A DNA stretch of 64,000 bases from Streptomyces anulatus (lineage in GTDB: Bacteria; Actinomycetota; Actinomycetes; Streptomycetales; Streptomycetaceae), in the NCBI RefSeq assembly GCF_014650675.1, contig NZ_BMVK01000008.1, forward strand, positions 277,916-341,915, written 5' to 3'. The translations under genes and the position numbers were made by a program. The notes below the pieces were generated by a model that was not told the DNA's origin, did not search any database, and saw only the letters and a program-made list of their open reading frames with translations. Of the stretch, positions 59,389 to 64,000 are shown piece by piece. Position 1 is the stretch's first letter. Every line of letters begins with the position of its first letter.

Positions 59389-59580
59389 TCAGCGGCCCCG
59401 GCCGACGACGCCCGCCTCCTCCGCGTACTCCCCCAGGACGACGACGCCGAACGCCGCGGTCACGAACACCTTCACGGCGCGCACCGCGTCGCCGACGCGG
59501 TGGGGTCGGTGGTGACCGGTGGCCGCGGTCGCGCCGTGCGCGGGGCCGGTCCTGTGCGGGTTCAGGGTGGCTGTGCTCAT
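59389..59580 (-). CDS. Hypothetical small protein, 63 residues
   Basis: The frame MSTATLNPHRTGPAHGATAA to the AGVVGRGR end has one hydrophobic stretch (VFVTAAFGVVVLG). It lies between the convergent helicase gene and the region upstream of the HelD-like gene. Codon use fits coding sequence. No family is recognised. Confidence 0.55.
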   Translation of the reverse strand: MSTATLNPHRTGPAHGATAATGHHRPHRVGDAVRAVKVFVTAAFGVVVLGEYAEEAGVVGRGR

Positions 59581-59961
59581 GTATCCATGGTGCTCCCGTC
59601 ACCCGTTCGGGCGCGTCGGCCCGCAGACGGAACCCCGGGGCCGGGCGGGTAGCCCTCCGGTACCGCTCCGGGCGGGCGCGTCCCCTACGGGTACCCCTGG
59701 CGCCTCCGCCCCCGGGGGAGGCCCGGCGGCCCGCGCGGTCCGTATTCCGGTTCGCCGCCGCCCCGCTCCGTGGCTACAATCGCGGGTCTGCCCGCCTCCC
59801 GCGCCGTGTCACCGGCCCCGGGAGCGCCGCCGACCGGACGGAAACCGGCCGACACCCAACGGATACGTACCTTTTCAGCGGACCCCGCCGCTCCGAGTGC
59901 CGTCATGTCACCGGAGCGCGTCCGGTCCGCCGTCCTGCGTTGAAGAGCCGGAGGCAACACC
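59581..59961. other. 5' region of the HelD/HelR-like gene
   Basis: No gene is supported in 380 bases. A TACAAT hexamer at 59775-59780 with a weak TTCGCC 18 bases before it may be the promoter, leaving a leader of about 180 bases. I looked for a rifamycin-associated element (a GGGGCTTGCGGCAAG-type palindrome) and see none. Confidence 0.5.
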
Positions 59962-62052
59962 GTGCCCGCGCACGTAGCAGAAAGCGATTCCACCCCCGAT
60001 CCCACCGGCGCCACCGACCCCTTGGCGCACGAACGTGCCCATCTCGCCGCGTCCCGCGCCGCCCTGCGCGGGATGCGCGAGGACGTCCAGGCCCTCGATA
60101 TCCGCGATGTCACCGCGAACTGGGTCAACGCCGCCGTGCTCCAGGCCCAGATCGACGACCGCATCAAGGCGCTCGCCGACCTCTCGCACACCCCGCTGTT
60201 CTTCGGCCGCCTCGACTATCTCCACGCCGTCGGCGGCGAGCTGGCCGAGGGGGCGGAGGGCGAGCGGTTCTACATCGGGCGCCGGCACGTCCACGACGCC
60301 GCCGGGGACCCCATGGTCATCGACTGGCGTGCGCCGGTCTCCCAGCCATACTACCAGGCGTCCCGCAAGAACCCTCAGGACGTGGGGCTCCGCCGCCGCT
60401 TCGGCTACACCGCCGGCGAGCTGACCGCGTACGAGGACGAGCGCCTCACCGACCCCGCCGAGGCCGAGCACACCAGCCGGCTCCTCCAGGCGGAGATCGA
60501 GCGGCCGCGCGTCGGCCCGATGCGCGACATCGTCGCCACCATCCAGCCGGAGCAGGACGAAATCGTCCGCAGCGACCTCGGCGGCACCGTCTGCGTACAG
60601 GGCGGCCCCGGCACCGGTAAGACCGCCGTCGGCCTGCACCGGGTGGCGTACCTCCTGTACGCGCACCGCGAGCGGCTCGCCCGCACCGGCACCCTCGTCA
60701 TCGGGCCGAACCGTTCCTTCCTGCACTACATCGAGCAGGTCCTTCCCGCCCTCGGCGAGCTGGCGGTGAAGCAGGCCACCGTCGACGACCTGGTGCGCAC
60801 CGGCGTCGAGGTCCGGGGCGAGGACGAGGCGGCCACCGCCGTCGTGAAGGGCGACGCCCGCATGGCCGAGGTGCTGCGACGGGCCATCCGCTCGCATGTG
60901 ACCGCCCCCGTCGAGCCCGTCGTCGTGGTGCGCGGGTCCCGGCGCTGGCGCGTGCCCGCGTACGAGGTCCAGGAGATGGTCGACGAGCTGCTGGCCCGCG
61001 ACATGCGGTACGGGGCCGCGCACGAGGCGCTGCCGCAGCGGATCGCGCACGCCGTCCTCGTACGGATGGAGGAGGCCGGGGAGGCGCCCGACGACCGGGT
61101 GCAGAACGCGGTGGCCCGCAATCCGGCCGTGAAGGCGGCCGTCAAGGCCGTCTGGCCCGCCGTGGACCCGGCGAAGCTGGTGCTGCGGCTGCTCTCCGAC
61201 GCGGAGTTCCTGGCCGCGCACGCGGAGGGCCTGCTGACCGAGGACGAGCAGAAGCGGCTGCTGTGGGCGAAGCCCGCCCGCAGTGTGAAGTCCGCGAAGT
61301 GGTCGGCGGCCGACGCCGTGCTGATCGACGAGGCGGGGGACCTCATCGCCCGTACGCACTCGCTCGGCCATGTCGTGCTCGACGAGGCGCAGGACCTCTC
61401 CCCCATGCAGTACCGGGCGGTGGGGCGGCGGTGCTCGACCGGTTCGGCGACCGTGCTCGGCGATCTCGCCCAGGGGACGACCCCGTGGTCCACGGAGAGC
61501 TGGGACCAGGCGCTGTTCCACCTGGGCAAGGCGGACGCGGTGGTGGAGGAGCTGACCGCCGGTTTCCGCGTGCCGCGCGAGGTCATCGCGTACGCCTCCC
61601 GGCTGCTGCCCGTGATCTCGCCGGGGCTGGCGGCGGTGGAGTCGGTGCGTGAGTCGCCCGGTTCGCTGGTCGTGCGGGAGGTCCCGTCGGCGGAGGTGCT
61701 GGACGCTGCCGTCGTCGCCGCCTGCGAGGAGTCGTTGCGCCACGAGGGGTCGATCGGACTGATCGCCGCCGACGCCCGGATTCCGGCGCTGGGCGCGGCC
61801 CTGACGGCGGCGGGCCACGCGTTTCTCTCCCCCGGTGAGGAGACGACCGCCGCGTCCCGGCTGACGCTGGTGCCCGCGTCGCTCGCCAAGGGCCTGGAGT
61901 ACGACTACGTGGTGCTCGACGAACCGGCGGCCGTGGTCGACGGCGAGCCGGACGAGCGGACGGGGCTGCGGCGGCTGTACGTGGCTCTGACCCGTGCGGT
62001 CTCCGGGCTCACGGTGCTGCACGCGGCGCCGTTGCCGGAGGCGCTGGCCTGA
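59962..62052 (+). CDS. HelD/HelR-like RNA polymerase-recycling ATPase
   Basis: The 696-residue protein belongs to the HelD family of UvrD-like ATPases that release stalled RNA polymerase from DNA. Features are the N-terminal helical arm (HERAHLAASRAALRGMREDV), the YIGRRHVHDAAGDPMVIDWR block, Walker A GGPGTGKT (residues 214-221), HVVLDEAQDLSPMQYRAVGR (Walker B), and the C-terminal YVALTRAVSGLTVLH motif. HelR members add rifamycin resistance by displacing the drug from polymerase. Whether this copy does is unknown, as the promoter lacks the expected drug-response element. Start GTG/ATG assigned at 59962. Confidence 0.9.
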   Translation: MPAHVAESDSTPDPTGATDPLAHERAHLAASRAALRGMREDVQALDIRDVTANWVNAAVLQAQIDDRIKALADLSHTPLFFGRLDYLHAVGGELAEGAEGERFYIGRRHVHDAAGDPMVIDWRAPVSQPYYQASRKNPQDVGLRRRFGYTAGELTAYEDERLTDPAEAEHTSRLLQAEIERPRVGPMRDIVATIQPEQDEIVRSDLGGTVCVQGGPGTGKTAVGLHRVAYLLYAHRERLARTGTLVIGPNRSFLHYIEQVLPALGELAVKQATVDDLVRTGVEVRGEDEAATAVVKGDARMAEVLRRAIRSHVTAPVEPVVVVRGSRRWRVPAYEVQEMVDELLARDMRYGAAHEALPQRIAHAVLVRMEEAGEAPDDRVQNAVARNPAVKAAVKAVWPAVDPAKLVLRLLSDAEFLAAHAEGLLTEDEQKRLLWAKPARSVKSAKWSAADAVLIDEAGDLIARTHSLGHVVLDEAQDLSPMQYRAVGRRCSTGSATVLGDLAQGTTPWSTESWDQALFHLGKADAVVEELTAGFRVPREVIAYASRLLPVISPGLAAVESVRESPGSLVVREVPSAEVLDAAVVAACEESLRHEGSIGLIAADARIPALGAALTAAGHAFLSPGEETTAASRLTLVPASLAKGLEYDYVVLDEPAAVVDGEPDERTGLRRLYVALTRAVSGLTVLHAAPLPEALA

Positions 62053-62061
62053 GGGGCGTGC

Positions 62062-62096
62062 GGTGGGGGCGGGACCTTGCGGTTCCCGCCCCCACC
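62062..62096. terminator. Bidirectional hairpin between HelD-like gene and cutC
   Basis: Stem 62062-62076 with 62081-62096 (one bulged base, 4-base loop) lies between two convergent stop codons. Confidence 0.75.
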
Positions 62097-62107
62097 GACA
62101 CGACGGC

Positions 62108-62797
62108 TCAGGCGTCCAGCGCCTCGCGCCACTCCCGTACGGCTGCCGCGTCCACCGGGGCGGACCAGCCGCCGGGCCGGGCGGCGCCGCCGATGTGGAC
62201 CGCGTCGATCCCCGCCGCCCGCAGCCGGGGCAGGTGGCGCAGGTGGAGGCCACCGCCGACCAGGACCTGGGCCTGGTAGCCCGGCTCGCCGGTACGGGCG
62301 GCCTCGGCCAGGAGGACCGGGATGCCGGCGTCCACCCCGGCAGGCGAACCCGCCGTGAGGAACGTGTCGAGGCCGGGCAGGTCCGCGAGCTGCTTGCGCA
62401 GGGCGTCGCGGTCGGCGGCCCGGTCGATCGCCCGGTGGAACGTCCACCGGCAGCCGTCCAGCTCGGCGACGAGCCGTTCGACGGCGACGAGGTCGGCGTG
62501 GCCGTCCGCGTCGAGGAAGCCGAACACGAACTCGTCGGCCCCCGCCTCCCGCATCTCGCGGGCCTTGCCGACCAGTACGTCGATGTCACCGGCGGCGAAG
62601 CCGTCCGCCACCCTGAGCATCACGCGCAGCGGGATGTCCACGGCGGACCTGATCGCCGCGAAGGTCTCCCGCGACGGGGTCAGACCGTCGGCGGCCATGT
62701 CGGTGACCAGTTCGAGGCGGTCTGCACCACCGGCCTGGGCAGCGACCGCGTCCTCCGCGTCGAGAGCGATCACCTCCAGGACTGCACGGTTGCTCAT
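62108..62797 (-). CDS. cutC: Copper homeostasis protein CutC
   Basis: The 229-residue protein is a TIM-barrel CutC: LEVIALDAEDAVAAQAGGAD at the start, RVMLRVADGF, GADEFVFGFLDADG and FHRAIDRAAD near residue 125. It is a cytosolic protein linked to copper handling, although the direct mechanism is disputed. The start is ATG 62797. Upstream at 62825-62840 is a DasR-like site, not a copper site. The gene is divergent from the copA-type gene, so both lie around one 270-base region. Confidence 0.92.
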   Translation of the reverse strand: MSNRAVLEVIALDAEDAVAAQAGGADRLELVTDMAADGLTPSRETFAAIRSAVDIPLRVMLRVADGFAAGDIDVLVGKAREMREAGADEFVFGFLDADGHADLVAVERLVAELDGCRWTFHRAIDRAADRDALRKQLADLPGLDTFLTAGSPAGVDAGIPVLLAEAARTGEPGYQAQVLVGGGLHLRHLPRLRAAGIDAVHIGGAARPGGWSAPVDAAAVREWREALDA

Positions 62798-62824
62798 GGG
62801 TCCCCATTCCTCCGATACGCAGCT

Positions 62825-62840
62825 ATAGGTCTAGTCCAAT
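62825..62840. promoter_or_regulatory. DasR/GntR-like operator (dre-like) before cutC
   Basis: ATAGGTCTAGTCCAAT is a near-palindrome matching the DasR-responsive element pattern (A-C/G-T-GGTCTAGACCA-type) at the central GGTCTAG-CCA. It lies 28-43 bases before the cutC ATG, where a repressor would act. Family assignment is from memory of the consensus. Confidence 0.55.
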
Positions 62841-62984
62841 GGCCAGCCTACGGGTCGGTAGACGGACAGCGCAGCCCTCTATCTCAACGCACGACCGCGA
62901 CGGCGCGCGAGCCGACCCCGCAGACGAGTGACGCGCACCTCGCGCACACCGGTGCGGAACGGGCGCATCCGTCGCGATCACACC

Positions 62985-63013
62985 TTGCACTTCATAGGGG
63001 CGGGGGGTATACA
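62985..63013 (+). promoter_or_regulatory. Promoter of the copper P-type ATPase
   Basis: TTGCAC (62985-62990) and TATACA (63008-63013) are separated by 17 bases. The transcription start is expected near 63020, just before the CsoR site. Confidence 0.75.
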
Positions 63014-63027
63014 TGGGGAGAGAAAGA

Positions 63028-63046
63028 GATACCCCCTAGGGGTATC
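63028..63046. promoter_or_regulatory. CsoR operator
   Basis: GATACCCCCTAGGGGTATC is a near-perfect 19-bp palindrome with the ATACCCC...GGGGTAT pattern of actinobacterial CsoR sites. It sits just past the expected transcription start of the copA-type gene, so bound CsoR would block initiation until copper is bound. Confidence 0.85.
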
Positions 63047-63069
63047 AAGACGGCTTCAGGGAGGACCCC

Positions 63070-64000
63070 GTGTCCGCGCACTCCGCCACCACCGCCACCA
63101 CCGCTGCCGGCTCCGGCGCCGACACCGCCGCGGTCGAGCTCGCGATCGGCGGGATGACCTGCGCCTCGTGCGCGGCCCGTATCGAGAAGAAGCTCAACCG
63201 GATGGACGGCGTCGAGGCCACGGTGAACTACGCCACCGAGAAGGCGAAGGTCACCTACCTGGGCGCCGAGGTGTCCGTCGAGGACCTGATCGCGACCGTC
63301 GAGGCCACCGGCTACACCGCCCGGCCACCCGCGCCGCCCGCATCCACCGCCTCCCCCGGGAGCAACGGTACGGACACGGCGGGCGCGGGCGCCGAGAGCG
63401 AGGACGACGGGCTCACCTCCCTGCGCCAGCGCCTGATCACCGCCGTGCTCCTCGCCGTACCGGTGATCGCGATGGCGATGGTCCCGGCCCTCCAGTTCGA
63501 CTACTGGCAGTGGCTCTCCCTGACGTTGACCGCGCCGGTCGTCGTCTACGCCGCCTGGCCGTTCCACCGTGCCGCCTGGACCAACGCGAAGCACGGCGCG
63601 GCGACGATGGACACGCTGATCTCCGTCGGCACGTCGGCCGCGTTCCTGTGGTCGTTGTGGGCGCTGTTCTTCGGCACCGCGGGCATGGTCGGGATGACGC
63701 ACCCCTTCGAGCTGACCATCGCCCGCAGCGACGGCGCCGGGAACATCTACCTGGAGGCCGCGGCCGGGGTGACGGCGTTCATCCTCGCCGGGCGCTACTT
63801 CGAGGCGCGCTCGAAGCGGAAGGCCGGGGCGGCGCTGAAGGCGCTGATGGAGCTGGGCGCGAAGGAGGTCACGGTCCTGCGCGACGGCGTCGAGACGACA
63901 ATCCCGACCGCCGCGCTGCAGGTCGGGGACCGTTTCCTGGTCCGTCCCGGGGAGAAGATCGCGACGGACGGGACCGTGGTCGAGGGCGCGTCCGCCGTGG
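63070..64000 (+). CDS. copA: Copper-translocating P-type ATPase (3' end outside window)
   Basis: The frame is open from GTG 63070 to the end of the window (310 codons seen). The N-terminus has an HMA metal-binding domain with GMTCASCAARIEKKLNRMDG (residues 30-49). The first membrane helices follow (LRQRLITAVLLAVPVIAMAM, then a second near WLSLTLTAPVVVYAAWPF), then the start of the actuator domain. The phosphorylation motif and CPC are beyond the window. CsoR control upstream supports Cu(I) export. The start is chosen by GGGAGGA eight bases before it. Confidence 0.95.
   Translation, partial: MSAHSATTATTAAGSGADTAAVELAIGGMTCASCAARIEKKLNRMDGVEATVNYATEKAKVTYLGAEVSVEDLIATVEATGYTARPPAPPASTASPGSNGTDTAGAGAESEDDGLTSLRQRLITAVLLAVPVIAMAMVPALQFDYWQWLSLTLTAPVVVYAAWPFHRAAWTNAKHGAATMDTLISVGTSAAFLWSLWALFFGTAGMVGMTHPFELTIARSDGAGNIYLEAAAGVTAFILAGRYFEARSKRKAGAALKALMELGAKEVTVLRDGVETTIPTAALQVGDRFLVRPGEKIATDGTVVEGASAV

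Noticed and set aside
59581..59961. Rifamycin-associated element before the HelD/HelR-like gene
   Set aside because: I looked for a GGGGCTTGCGGCAAG-like palindrome and found none in this region.
59908..62589. Minus-strand frame of 893 codons opposite the HelD-like gene
   Set aside because: Shadow frame; HelD motifs on the other strand are intact.

Overview
The window is high-GC actinobacterial chromosome, almost certainly Streptomyces. Evidence is the strong GC bias at third codon positions, frequent GTG starts, short intergenic spaces and the gene set: DUF574-type methyltransferases, an XRE/DUF5753 regulator, DUF2530, DUF2771 and DUF3027 proteins, the futalosine menaquinone genes mqnB/mqnD, an XPB-type helicase, a HelD/HelR-like ATPase, and a surface protein ending in an LAxTG sortase-E motif. 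I see no rRNA, tRNA, CRISPR array, insertion sequence or prophage. Most of it reads as ordinary chromosome rather than an island.

Layout. 1-6.7 kb: the end of a MacB-like ABC exporter, a CPBP protease, a methyltransferase, a secreted Ig-like protein, a secreted HNH nuclease, a P-loop kinase and an EthD protein whose upstream region carries a striking operator array. 7-12 kb: a very large wall-anchored surface protein of unknown function, a DUF6333-like protein, and a secreted trypsin-fold protein with VCBS repeats whose catalytic His and Ser are replaced. 12.3-16.7 kb: a small regulator-rich cluster (XRE/DUF5753 with methyltransferase, PucR-like regulator with two HTH domains, NTF2-like protein). 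16.8-19.6 kb: divergent Baeyer-Villiger-type monooxygenase and SDR. 19.7-25.8 kb: a transmembrane Ser/Thr kinase with a solute-binding sensor domain, then small enzymes (cupin, VOC, proline iminopeptidase, aldo/keto reductase, ThpR). 26-33 kb: MarR-MFS pair, RHH protein, purine permease, DUF2530, CtpE-like P-type ATPase. 33-35.1 kb: two tandem secreted paralogues of the 4-kb protein. 35-44.4 kb: a sacsin-like GHKL ATPase, DUF3027, an MFS protein, a DUF2771 lipoprotein and mqnB-mqnD plus an unknown gene. 44.4-50 kb: long cold-shock protein, HAD phosphatase and a complete iron-siderophore ABC importer behind a probable DmdR/IdeR iron box. 50-59.4 kb: HAAS-type membrane protein, Helicase_C_3 protein, DedA, a NarL-type two-component pair, DUF2071 and XPB helicase. 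59.4-64 kb: HelD/HelR-like ATPase, then copper genes: cutC (with a DasR-like site) and a divergent CopA P-type ATPase behind a textbook CsoR operator; CopA runs off the window.

How genes work together. mqnB and mqnD overlap and catalyse steps of the futalosine route to menaquinone. The four iron genes (two FecCD permeases, ATPase, lipoprotein) form one importer. MarR-MFS is probably a self-regulated efflux pair. HK-RR is a complete signalling pair. CopA with CsoR control handles copper efflux. I found no single clearly new multi-gene system. The most unusual items are the receptor kinase fusion, the protease-fold protein with a lost triad, the large LAxTG protein, the three-member family of secreted Ig-like proteins with a conserved promoter palindrome, and the operator array at 6.76-6.84 kb with no regulator beside it.
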